Shown here: positions 1 to 5,742 of the stretch, in pieces
How positions within the stretch are numbered: position 1 is the first letter of the stretch
How the letters are laid out: the number at the start of each line of letters is the position of its first letter
From: Bacteroidota bacterium
GTDB lineage: Bacteria; Bacteroidota; Bacteroidia; UBA7662; CANHCV01
NCBI GenBank assembly: GCA_027488715.1
Contig: JAIYBD010000117.1
Coordinates: 1 to 11,771, forward strand
Reading direction: 5' to 3'
Length of the DNA stretch: 11,771 nt
Position numbers and translations under genes: made by a program
The notes under the pieces: model-generated
Databases searched by the model: none
The model's input: only the letters and a program-made list of their open reading frames with translations
What the model was told of the DNA's origin: nothing

Positions 1-617
1 CATATTGCCATTGGAAAACCAAACATAGCAATAAGTGTCCAAGCTAAATCCCAATATGTCGTTTTTCTGTTGTATCGTGTGTTAAAATGTCCAACTCTAT
101 AATACTTGTCTAAAGTAACTGGGTATGTGTTAGTCGTCAGTTTTATTAAGTGTCTGCTTGCCTGTAAAAATATATAAGCGGTTGCTGGAAAATAAAGTAA
201 TGTCAAGCTATTTGTCCCTGAAGGAAAGGTGTAGTTAATGTTAGATTGTCCGAGTAAGTATGAAACAATTACCAATGTCAAGCAAGTAGAGAACAAGAAC
301 CAATTGATTTTTGGTATGTCAATGCGTCTGTTGTATGAAGATAAAATTAGCATCATATAACCAATGCCAAGTATCGCAAAACTTGTCGCCCTTTCTTTTT
401 GTCCATTTGATAAAAGTCCGATTAATAACAAACAAGCAGGAATGATTAAGATTAAATAGTCCCAAACACTAATGCGATTTATTTTCAATTCATGTTTTCC
501 GTCCTTGTCTATTTGTGTGGGTTTGCGCTTTCTATAAATGTCAACAATAAGCTCTGTCGCTGGTCCAAAACAAACTAAGATTATGCAGAGAATTCCTAAT
601 GTCGTTAATGCTGTCAT
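1..617 (-). CDS. Cassette 5 gene: multipass membrane protein, 3' end outside window
   Basis: An uninterrupted minus-strand frame runs from ATG at 617 to the left edge, about 205 codons with no stop, so the gene is partial at its C-terminus. It begins MTALTTLGILCIILVCFGP and has several hydrophobic stretches suitable as membrane helices (roughly residues 4-20, 48-65, 75-88, 98-115, 132-150 and one near the edge), separated by short Arg/Lys-rich loops. I do not recognise the family. It is the gene of the fifth cassette: its start lies 36 bp inside the cassette core GTTATGTG (complement of 646-653), after a GGACGACA box. TGTC occurs about 17 times on the plus strand here (GACA in the coding strand) while plus-strand GACA was not seen. 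The reading frame is secure; the function is unknown. Confidence 0.75.
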   Translation of the reverse strand, partial: MTALTTLGILCIILVCFGPATELIVDIYRKRKPTQIDKDGKHELKINRISVWDYLILIIPACLLLIGLLSNGQKERATSFAILGIGYMMLILSSYNRRIDIPKINWFLFSTCLTLVIVSYLLGQSNINYTFPSGTNSLTLLYFPATAYIFLQASRHLIKLTTNTYPVTLDKYYRVGHFNTRYNRKTTYWDLAWTLIAMFGFPMAI

Positions 618-645
618 TTAATGTATTGTTGTCGTCCTAAGGTTA

Positions 646-716
646 CACATAACGTTTTCGGGCTTTGCGTTCGGGCGAAGCCTGACGCAAAACCCGTGTT
701 ATGCCCAGTTGTTCTT
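646..716 (-). repeat. attC-like recombination site of cassette 4 (cassette 4/5 junction)
   Basis: Read on the minus strand: an AAGAA box (716-712), an inverse core ending GGGCATAAC (ends at 698), a hairpin whose arms contain TTTGCGT and ACGCAAA (plus 664-690), and the core GTTATGTG (653-646) that begins cassette 5. The inverse core GGGCATAAC matches the complement of the start of cassette 4 (GTTATGCCC at 1262) rather than that of cassette 5, as expected if each cassette carries its own site and circularises at the GTT. Confidence 0.75.
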
Positions 717-717
717 G

Positions 718-1233
718 TCATACGCTTTTATTAAACATCGTTTTTAAATCTGTCCGCCTACACCAACAAACTACACCAATTGTCAAAAGTAAAAGTATAT
801 GATTTAGTGTCGAGTTGTTGCAATTGTCAGTATATATTGAACCGGAATAGTCGTGAAAATGCCAAGGAAATATTTTGTCAATTGTCGGCAAACTAAGTCC
901 AAGTTGTTTGTTTATAATGCCAGGCGAAAGGTCAACCAAGTCAGGAAAAATGCAGCCAAGAAATGAAAGTCCCATAATTAAACGATACCTTTTATTTGTC
1001 AGCCAAGTTGTAGTCAATATCATTGTCAAGCCAATAATAGCGTCAAGTTTAGAGTTGACTGGATAACAATGCGGTATATAGTCCAAGGCTCCGTGTGAAA
1101 TATGTCCAACGGTAAATGCAAATATACTTGTCCAAATAACATTTCTTGAAGTCGTTGATTGCTCAATTCTTTTTGTGTCTGTCAACAATACTGCGACACT
1201 AATTGCTGTTGTCGTATGGAATATTACGTTCAT
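718..1233 (-). CDS. Cassette 4 gene: DUF457/YdjM-like membrane protein
   Basis: A 171-residue protein with four or five predicted membrane segments and a His/Asp pattern at their edges: HTTTAISVAV near residue 6, GHISHGALDYIPH at about 43-55, CIFPDLVDLSP at about 94-104 and HFHDY near 125. This resembles the YdjM/DUF457 group (inner-membrane proteins annotated as putative metal-dependent hydrolases), where similar His and Asp residues lie beside the membrane helices. The assignment is by motif only and activity is unproven. ATG at 1233 is 30 bp inside the cassette core and follows the AAGACGACA box. The TGA stop at 720-718 is one base from the AAGAA box of its attC-like site. The coding strand is rich in GACA (about 14 occurrences) and clearly more AT-rich than the chromosomal genes to the right. 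Confidence 0.75.
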   Translation of the reverse strand: MNVIFHTTTAISVAVLLTDTKRIEQSTTSRNVIWTSIFAFTVGHISHGALDYIPHCYPVNSKLDAIIGLTMILTTTWLTNKRYRLIMGLSFLGCIFPDLVDLSPGIINKQLGLSLPTIDKIFPWHFHDYSGSIYTDNCNNSTLNHILLLLTIGVVCWCRRTDLKTMFNKSV

Positions 1234-1252
1234 TTTGGTGTCGTCTTACAAT

Positions 1253-1329
1253 TGGGCATAACGTTTCGCGGCTTGGCGTTCGGCCACGAAGTGGCTGACG
1301 CTAAGGTGCTGTTAGCGGTAGTTTTTCTT
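1253..1329 (-). repeat. attC-like recombination site of cassette 3 (cassette 3/4 junction)
   Basis: Minus-strand order: AAGAA (1329-1325), inverse core TACCGCTAAC ending at 1311, spacer AGCAC, arm CTTAGCGTCA, loop stem GCCAC/GTGGC, arm CGCCAAG, spacer CCGCGAAAC, and core GTTATGCCC (1262-1254) that opens cassette 4. Arms CTTAGCG/CGCCAAG pair with one wobble. The two spacers differ (5 and 9 nt), giving the hairpin an asymmetric internal loop, as in integron attC sites. The inverse core is complementary to the start of cassette 3 (GTTAGCGGTA at 2126), not to that of cassette 4. Confidence 0.8.
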
Positions 1330-2086
1330 AGTCTGCCCACATTACAATTGTTTTTAAGTGTTGCCATTTTCCTTCTTCAAACTTATAAATTTCAGTTGCA
1401 TTTCTCCAAGTCATATCATAAATAATCTCTACTTCTGTCAAGTCTGTATTGAATTTTAAACTGTTTATTTTATATGGAACTAAACCTCTGTCCATTTTAT
1501 CCCATGTGGCTGGTAGCATAACAAATTGTCCAATAAAACTCATTTTGTTTTTATATTCTTCTATGAGTTTCTCAGCTTTCTTGAGTTTAGATTTTTTAAA
1601 TTTCTCTTTGTCCTTCAAATATTCTTTTACTGTCGGATTTTCAAAAGGACTTGACCCAATAAACTTTAATATCTCATAGATTGCCTGGGAGTTATATAAA
1701 ATTGGCCTAAGGTTTTTTAGTGTTGTTGACGCAATAAATTTGTTCGTAAAGGTCAGTTCTTTATTGTCAATAAATGTCTTTGGAAAATATGGCTGAAGAA
1801 AGAAGTAAATTGTCGTTTCGTGCCTTTGTCTATCGGGCAGAATCAAATTGAAAAGGTCTGAAATTTTCTTCAATGTGTCATTCTCAACTGATTTTGTGAA
1901 ATCTGCTTGTGTCTTTTCATAATAGCTGAAAAATATTTTTTCTAATTCCGCTGTTTGGTTGTTTTTATAGTAATTGTCAAGTTGTTGACTTGTTACTTGT
2001 GAAAAAACAGTCAAACCGAAAAGCAAAAAGCAAATCGTCATTATTAGTTGTCGAAAATTTAGATTATGTGGTTCTCCTATTGTCAT
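1328..2086 (-). CDS. Cassette 3 gene: secreted protein of unknown function
   Basis: A 252-residue protein. Residues 16-30 (MTICFLLFGLTVFSQ) form a signal-peptide core with likely cleavage after the FSQ, a common end for Bacteroidota signal peptides. The rest is charged and soluble: a Lys/Glu-rich helical stretch at about 155-182 and a C-terminal part (about 195-250) with beta-like segments such as EVEIIYDMTW and YKFEEGKWQ. No family recognised. The start is uncertain: ATG at 2086 lies 41 bp inside the cassette, but ATG at 2041 also gives a signal peptide, though without a basic n-region. A short frame MTKKYK (ATG at 2109) precedes it and overlaps nothing else. The TAA stop (1330-1328) overlaps the AAGAA box of the attC-like site. 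GACA-rich coding strand, like its neighbours. Confidence 0.75.
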   Translation of the reverse strand: MTIGEPHNLNFRQLIMTICFLLFGLTVFSQVTSQQLDNYYKNNQTAELEKIFFSYYEKTQADFTKSVENDTLKKISDLFNLILPDRQRHETTIYFFLQPYFPKTFIDNKELTFTNKFIASTTLKNLRPILYNSQAIYEILKFIGSSPFENPTVKEYLKDKEKFKKSKLKKAEKLIEEYKNKMSFIGQFVMLPATWDKMDRGLVPYKINSLKFNTDLTEVEIIYDMTWRNATEIYKFEEGKWQHLKTIVMWAD

Positions 2087-2116
2087 TTCATTTATATTTC
2101 TTGGTCATCCTAAAAT

Positions 2117-2197
2117 TACCGCTAACGTTTCGCGGCTTGGCGGTCGGCGGAGTGAAACGACGCTGACGCCAAGGTGCTGTTATAGGCTGTTCTTCTT
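2117..2197 (-). repeat. attC-like recombination site of cassette 2 (cassette 2/3 junction)
   Basis: Minus-strand order: AAGAA (2197-2193), inverse core AGCCTATAAC ending at 2179, spacer AGCAC, arm CTTGGCG, loop of about 25 nt, arm CGCCAAG, spacer CCGCGAAAC, and core GTTAGCGG (2126-2119) that opens cassette 3. The arms CTTGGCG/CGCCAAG are perfect complements. The inverse core is complementary to the start of cassette 2 (GTTATAGGCT at 3290). Confidence 0.8.
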
Positions 2198-2198
2198 C

Positions 2199-3275
2199 TC
2201 ATTTGATCATTTCTCCATTTTCGTCATAGTCCCAACCTCTGTCGGGAAAGCCATTTTCATTATAGGTTTGATAATGTCCATAGTTCTTACCGTTTAAGAA
2301 ATACTCAATTGAAGAAATTGCTCCGTTGTCATGGTAATAAATGACTACTCTGAACTTTCTATCTGGTTCAATAATTTGTTCATTGTTAATTTTTCCAAGT
2401 CGTGTGTACTCTCTCGAAATAATTACTCGTCCATAGGAATCAAAGACTGTTTCGAATTGAGGTTGAACTCTGTTGTAAACGAAATTTAATGAATCTTCTG
2501 TTTTATAAAAGTCGTCTATAAGTATTGTCTTCCAGCTTTGTTCTATTGTAGAATCAAAATAAAGTCTTGAAACATTACAAGGCTTTCCATTCAAGTAATA
2601 GTCTTCATCGTAAATTTGTCCTGACGGATAAAACCACTCAGATTTTCCATCTAAAGTGTCGTTTATATAGAACTGCTTGCAAAATAAAACACCGCTTGGA
2701 TACCAAATTTTTCGCTCGCCATTAAGTTTCCCGTTCAAATAGGTTTCTTCGATTTCTTTTTGTCCATTTGAATAAAGTTCTAAATGCTTTTCGTTCTCAT
2801 ACTTTTTTTCGGGATGTTGGTATAATTTTCTTAATTGACGTAGTTCATAGAAGCCGTATTCATATTTCCAATCTCTTAATTCATTTGATTCCTTATATTT
2901 TTCATTTCTGTCGCAGGCTAGAATAGCAATTCTACCATTTATGGTTTTGCCGAATAAGATCCATTCTTCACCTCTGGAAATTCCAATGTCACAGGATGAA
3001 TTCTTAGCGTATTCTAAAACTTGTCCTATTTTATTTCCTTTAAATAATTCGAGGATTTTTATTGTTAATTGTCCAATTGTCTCGTAATCATTTTTTGAAG
3101 GCTTTTTGAAGTCTTGGTCGTCTATGATTTTTACGTACGCAATGAAGTCATACTCTTTTAATTGTGGTAAACTGTCAATTCTTAAAAAAGGATCTGAACA
3201 GATGCAGGCTTGGGTCTTCTGTCCAAATAGAACTGTCCCTAAAACCAATGTCAATATTTTAATATGTCGTCTCAG
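2199..3275 (-). CDS. Cassette 2 gene: secreted NTR-like domain plus MORN repeats
   Basis: From the proposed start the protein has 358 residues: signal peptide 1-23 (RRHIKILTLVLG core, ending QKTQA), then a mature N-terminus CICSD. Cysteines at about 24, 26, 95 and 121, with FIAYVKIID and SSCDIG segments, suggest a netrin/TIMP-like (NTR) beta-barrel, known from other Bacteroidota secreted proteins. From about 164 come MORN-type repeats of the YwqK kind (LYSNGQKEIEETYLNGK, IWYPSG, EWFYPSGQ, and again YYHDNG and YNENG near the C-terminus). Binding role unknown. Start: no ATG, GTG or TTG lies between the cassette core (3290) and TTG 3254. CTG at 3275 falls exactly where cassette 1 has its ATG and gives a proper basic n-region. 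ATG 3326 would start inside the neighbour's attC-like site and is less likely. Confidence 0.72.
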   Translation of the reverse strand: MRRHIKILTLVLGTVLFGQKTQACICSDPFLRIDSLPQLKEYDFIAYVKIIDDQDFKKPSKNDYETIGQLTIKILELFKGNKIGQVLEYAKNSSCDIGISRGEEWILFGKTINGRIAILACDRNEKYKESNELRDWKYEYGFYELRQLRKLYQHPEKKYENEKHLELYSNGQKEIEETYLNGKLNGERKIWYPSGVLFCKQFYINDTLDGKSEWFYPSGQIYDEDYYLNGKPCNVSRLYFDSTIEQSWKTILIDDFYKTEDSLNFVYNRVQPQFETVFDSYGRVIISREYTRLGKINNEQIIEPDRKFRVVIYYHDNGAISSIEYFLNGKNYGHYQTYNENGFPDRGWDYDENGEMIK

Positions 3276-3280
3276 AGAAT

Positions 3281-3429
3281 AGCCTATAACGTTTTGCAGA
3301 TTGGCGATGGGCGGGCCTTTCAGCACAAAAGTTTGTTCGGAGAACTGAACTTTCGGCTACCACAAAACTGTCAAGCGGAGACGAAACCCCGCCTATTGCC
3401 AATGTGCTGTTATGTGTAGCCTTTCTTTC
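3281..3429 (-). repeat. Enlarged attC-like site of cassette 1 (cassette 1/2 junction)
   Basis: Minus-strand order: AAGAA (3427-3423), inverse core GGCTACACATAAC ending at 3409, spacer AGCAC, arm ATTGGCAATAGGCGGG, a loop of about 75 nt, arm CCCGCCCATCGCCAAT, spacer CTGCAAAAC, and core GTTATAGG (3290-3283) that opens cassette 2. The arms ATTGGC/GCCAAT and GGCGGG/CCCGCC pair. The loop holds a secondary hairpin (AAAGTT/AACTTT near 3330-3355). At about 130 bp core to core it is twice the size of the other three. The inverse core is complementary to the start of cassette 1. Confidence 0.75.
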
Positions 3430-3979
3430 AGTCATTGTCAATTGTCGGTGTTGTAAAGTTAATTGTTTCCATAATTGGTGGAAGTCCTTTTTCTATTTTA
3501 GTTTCAAATTTTAAGCTGTCATTTGTCTTTGATAAAACGAATTTCTTTTGTGTCGTCAACAACCAGTTATATAAAACTTGAACCGTGTCTGGTAAGTCGC
3601 TAAGTGGTGAAGTAATACGTTTTATTTTGTCACCGTAGTAAATGAATAATTCTGTCGAAAGGTCGTCAAGTGTGCTGCTGTATGTTGTGTCCAATTGCTT
3701 ATAATTTATGTTTTCAAATTTAATGTTTATTGTGTCAAATAAAGTTCTGTCTATTGAACCAATATAGAAGCCATTGTTGCCAGTGTATTTAATACCTTGA
3801 TATTTTACTGTCAAACTACTGTCGATTGAAAATACTTGGATGGGGCATTGTCCATAACAACCACCTGTCGCAAAAACAATTTTATGAATTTCGTTTTGTC
3901 GTTGGAGCTTAACCTTTTTGTCATTGCACGAAAATGTCGATGCGATGATTATTAAAAGTATTATTATTCGTGTCGTCAT
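3428..3979 (-). CDS. Cassette 1 gene: DUF6438-domain lipoprotein
   Basis: A 183-residue protein from ATG 3979. It has a lipoprotein signal (MTTRIIILLIIIASTFSC, predicted lipidated Cys18), so probably membrane-anchored in the envelope. Residues about 31-135 look like DUF6438: KIVFATGGCYGQCP at the start with Cys41 and Cys45, then a beta-rich TVKYQG segment and a DLSTELFIYYGDK strand pair. The function of this family is unknown. An upstream ATG at 4024 would put the start outside the cassette, across the attI-like junction. ATG 3991 overlaps the core itself. ATG 3979 gives the cleanest signal peptide and sits at position 16 of the cassette. The TGA stop directly abuts the AAGAA box. It is the first cassette after the integrase and the most GACA-rich (about 19 in 0.57 kb). 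Confidence 0.8.
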   Translation of the reverse strand: MTTRIIILLIIIASTFSCNDKKVKLQRQNEIHKIVFATGGCYGQCPIQVFSIDSSLTVKYQGIKYTGNNGFYIGSIDRTLFDTINIKFENINYKQLDTTYSSTLDDLSTELFIYYGDKIKRITSPLSDLPDTVQVLYNWLLTTQKKFVLSKTNDSLKFETKIEKGLPPIMETINFTTPTIDND

Positions 3980-3986
3980 AAGGTTA

Positions 3987-4016
3987 CACATAACTATCTT
4001 ATATACGCCACTTCTT
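3987..4016 (-). other. attI-like primary recombination site
   Basis: Cassette 1 begins here with GTTATGTG (minus strand from 3994). Immediately 5' of it on the minus strand is AAGAA-GTG-G-CGTATA-TAAG, then ATA, then the core. The AAGAA-N3-[C/G]-N6-TAA[C/G] spacing is exactly that of the inverse ends of the four complete cassettes, but no hairpin lies between the two halves, only 3 bp. This fits a simple attachment site beside the integrase, about 90 bp past its stop codon. That integration occurs here is inferred from position and sequence. Confidence 0.55.
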
Positions 4017-4086
4017 CTCTTCAATGGGGTTGAATTTGTTGAACTGGAGTAGGATCGTTTCGCTTATGCAAAGTAGTCGAAAATTT

Positions 4087-4944
4087 CTATAAATCATCAA
4101 ATGGAGAACGAATTTTTTGTAAACTCTTGGTGCTTACATGCGTGTAAATCTCCGTCGTGCGGGAACTGCTATGCCCCAGTAACTCTTGAATGTACCGCAA
4201 ATCCGTGCCATTCTCCAATAAATGGGTGGCATAACTATGACGTAACCAATGCAAACTTACCGGTTTGTTAATTTTCGCCTTCTCAACCGCTCTCGTTAAT
4301 ACCAATTGTAAACTTCGTTCACTGTATTTCTCCCCCGCCACCTGCCCCTCAAATAACCAAACCCTAGGACGATAGGCCTTGTAGTAATCCCTCAACATCT
4401 CAATCATCTTTTCCCCAATCGGAACTACCCGGTCTTTCTTCCCCTTGGACTGTTGAATAAACAACAGCTGCCGGTCCGATAATACATCCTTCAAACGAAG
4501 TTGGAGCAACTCCCCCCTTCTCAATCCGCAAGCATAAATCAAACTCAACATCGCACGATGCTTGATATTGGTAGGTTTCTCCAAAATTAATTTCACCTCT
4601 TGCTTACTCAATACATTCGGAAGGCGCTTCTCCCGCCTCGGTCGTTGAATAACATCGATCTCCATCACCTTCTGAAAACGATGCTTGTAAAACAATTTTA
4701 CCGCATTAATCACCTGGTTCTGATAACTCAACGAAAGCCCCCGCTGCAAAATGTAATCGGTACAAAATTGCTCCACATGCCGGTGAGTTAATTCCTCCAA
4801 CGCCACCCCTTCAAAAAAATGAAAAAATACCCGCAACGCATCCAAATACGTTTTTACCGTATTCTCACTGTACCGTTTGAAAACAAGTTTCTTCCTAAAA
4901 TCCTCTAAAGCTAATTCATGCATCCCTTTTCCATTTGAACGCAA
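4087..4944 (-). CDS. IntI/XerC-like tyrosine recombinase (integron-type integrase)
   Basis: Probable integrase that inserts and excises the adjacent cassettes. N-terminal SAM-like DNA-binding domain about 9-92, catalytic domain about 108-275. The catalytic set is visible: Arg142 (CGLRRGEL), Lys167 (QSKGKKDR), His232 and Arg235 (HWLRH), His258 (LLGHSS) and nucleophile Tyr267 (EIYTH). The tail IRSPFDDL resembles IntI1 (VRSPLDAL), and several blocks match IntI, but the roughly 35-residue IntI-specific insertion before the second catalytic half is absent: the chain runs directly from YRPRVWLFEG to the HWLRH region. At 285 residues it is shorter than IntI1 (337). Start: TTG 4944 has GGAGG 9 nt upstream; ATG 4923 (278 residues) is the alternative. 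It lies in the same orientation as the cassettes, upstream of them. Confidence 0.88.
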   Translation of the reverse strand: MRSNGKGMHELALEDFRKKLVFKRYSENTVKTYLDALRVFFHFFEGVALEELTHRHVEQFCTDYILQRGLSLSYQNQVINAVKLFYKHRFQKVMEIDVIQRPRREKRLPNVLSKQEVKLILEKPTNIKHRAMLSLIYACGLRRGELLQLRLKDVLSDRQLLFIQQSKGKKDRVVPIGEKMIEMLRDYYKAYRPRVWLFEGQVAGEKYSERSLQLVLTRAVEKAKINKPVSLHWLRHSYATHLLENGTDLRYIQELLGHSSSRTTEIYTHVSTKSLQKIRSPFDDL

Positions 4945-5008
4945 ACCTATACCACCTCCAAGCCCAAAGCCGTATCGTAAACGTTTATAAACGTTTCAAA
5001 ACGGATAA
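4893..5008. repeat. 116-bp direct repeat, copy 1 (integrase 5' end and upstream region)
   Basis: This segment holds the first codons of the integrase, its GGAGG and the palindrome at 4979-4996. It recurs at 5691-5806 with a constant offset of 798 bp, no gaps and three mismatches. The two copies bracket hicAB. Confidence 0.9.
4979..4996. promoter_or_regulatory. Perfect 18-bp palindrome upstream of the integrase
   Basis: AAACGTTTATAAACGTTT equals its own reverse complement and consists of two AAACGTTT units separated by AT. It lies 34 bp upstream of the integrase TTG start and recurs at 5777-5794 and, imperfectly and doubled, at 11556-11618. It could be an operator for the integrase or a recombinase binding site. 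The sequence alone does not decide. Confidence 0.5.
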
Positions 5009-5026
5009 ATTTCCCACCCAACTCCT

Positions 5027-5425
5027 TCAAATAAATCGCAAATCCGAAAGTTCACGCCCAATTCCTTGAATCCCTTGAATAATTTTTTCAGTTTGTTTTG
5101 GAGATGGACGCTTTACCCCTCTAACGTATTGCGATAATAACGTTGGATTCATGCCAATTCTTTGAGCTAAAAAACGAGCGTTGAGAACTTTGTAATACTG
5201 GAAAAATTGCTTCAAATCCAAATTCAATCTTAAATCGGAAACCTGAATGGGTTCAACATCATCCTCTTCCAAAAATAAATTGATCGCCTCTACCAAATGG
5301 CTAACCAACTCAGGAATATTCGCTCCCGTCGAAAAAACACCCCAATCATTCGCATAGGCCGAAAATCCAGTATCCGTTTTTTCAACCGTAATTTCAATTT
5401 TCTTCTTTCCGTTGATCATCTCCAT
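5027..5425 (-). CDS. hicB: HicB-family antitoxin
   Basis: A 132-residue antitoxin expected to bind and neutralise HicA and to repress the operon. Residues 1-75 have the HicB partial RNase H-like fold signature (IEITVEKTDTGFSAYAND, then GANIPELVSHLVEAI). Residues about 83-115 form an XRE-type helix-turn-helix (FLAQRIGMNPTLLSQYVRG). The ATG at 5425 overlaps the last codons of hicA by 10 bp (ATGGAGATGA), indicating translational coupling in the order hicA-hicB. It lies between the two 116-bp repeats, and its stop is only 18 bp from copy 1. Composition matches the integrase and chromosome rather than the GACA-rich cassettes. Confidence 0.88.
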   Translation of the reverse strand: MEMINGKKKIEITVEKTDTGFSAYANDWGVFSTGANIPELVSHLVEAINLFLEEDDVEPIQVSDLRLNLDLKQFFQYYKVLNARFLAQRIGMNPTLLSQYVRGVKRPSPKQTEKIIQGIQGIGRELSDLRFI

Positions 5426-5613
5426 CCAATTTTTATCCCAGCCTGCTTAAACAATTTTTTAGCTAACCCTTTTCCCAATTCCTGACTTCCATGATTCGGG
5501 AAAATAATGACGCCTTGCTTATTCGGATGCCTCAATTTTACATGTGAACCTTTTTGCGAAACAACCTGCCAACCATCCTTCAAAAGCCATTGAAACGCCT
5601 GAGAACATTTCAT
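5416..5613 (-). CDS. hicA: HicA-family mRNA interferase toxin
   Basis: A 65-residue protein of typical HicA length, predicted to cleave RNA when not bound by HicB. It has the double-stranded RNA-binding-like HicA pattern: SQAFQWLLKDGWQ, then QKGSHVKLRHP with the family's catalytic histidine at His24, and a C-terminal GKGLAKKLFKQAGI helix. It overlaps hicB by 10 bp. A near-match to the Bacteroidota -7 element (TACCTTTA, complement of 5616-5623) lies directly before the ATG, so the transcript could have a very short leader. The full catalytic motif suggests an intact toxin. Whether it stabilises the neighbouring cassette array is inference. Confidence 0.9.
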   Translation of the reverse strand: MKCSQAFQWLLKDGWQVVSQKGSHVKLRHPNKQGVIIFPNHGSQELGKGLAKKLFKQAGIKIGWR

Positions 5614-5625
5614 CGTAAAGGTAAA

Positions 5626-5742
5626 TTAAAATTTACTTTTTTGTTGGCTTTCGCTCATCAATATTTTCCATCGTCGGAAAAACAGTTCTTTCCTAAAATC
5701 CTCTAAAGCTATTTCATGCATCCCTTTTCCATTTGAATGCAA
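5626..5742 (-). pseudogene. Truncated integrase N-terminus (stub)
   Basis: The second 116-bp copy contains the start of an integrase frame: TTG at 5742 or ATG at 5721, reading MHEIALEDFRKEL. It stops after 31 codons from the ATG (TAA at 5628-5626). The first 11 codons match the full integrase apart from one Leu-to-Ile change. Past the nucleotide repeat the protein still looks related (LFFRRWK against LVFKRYS) before losing similarity. This suggests a relic of a second, related integrase rather than a simple recent copy. It lies directly upstream of hicA. Confidence 0.7.

Noticed and set aside
875..1679. Plus-strand frames across cassettes 3 and 4, one spanning the attC-like site
   Set aside because: They oppose genes with signal-peptide or membrane patterns, cross a cassette boundary and resemble nothing known.
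646..3429. The repeats between cassettes as a CRISPR array
   Set aside because: The repeated units are 60-150 bp imperfect hairpins with variable loops and are separated by whole genes, not by short uniform spacers. No cas genes are present.
3259..3441. A 60-codon minus-strand frame covering the cassette 1/2 junction
   Set aside because: It lies mostly inside the enlarged attC-like hairpin and spans two cassettes. It is explained by the site itself.
3995..4086. A cassette promoter between integrase and cassette 1
   Set aside because: Only a weak TTTG with a poor -7 (TACTCCAG) could be found on the minus strand, too weak to annotate.
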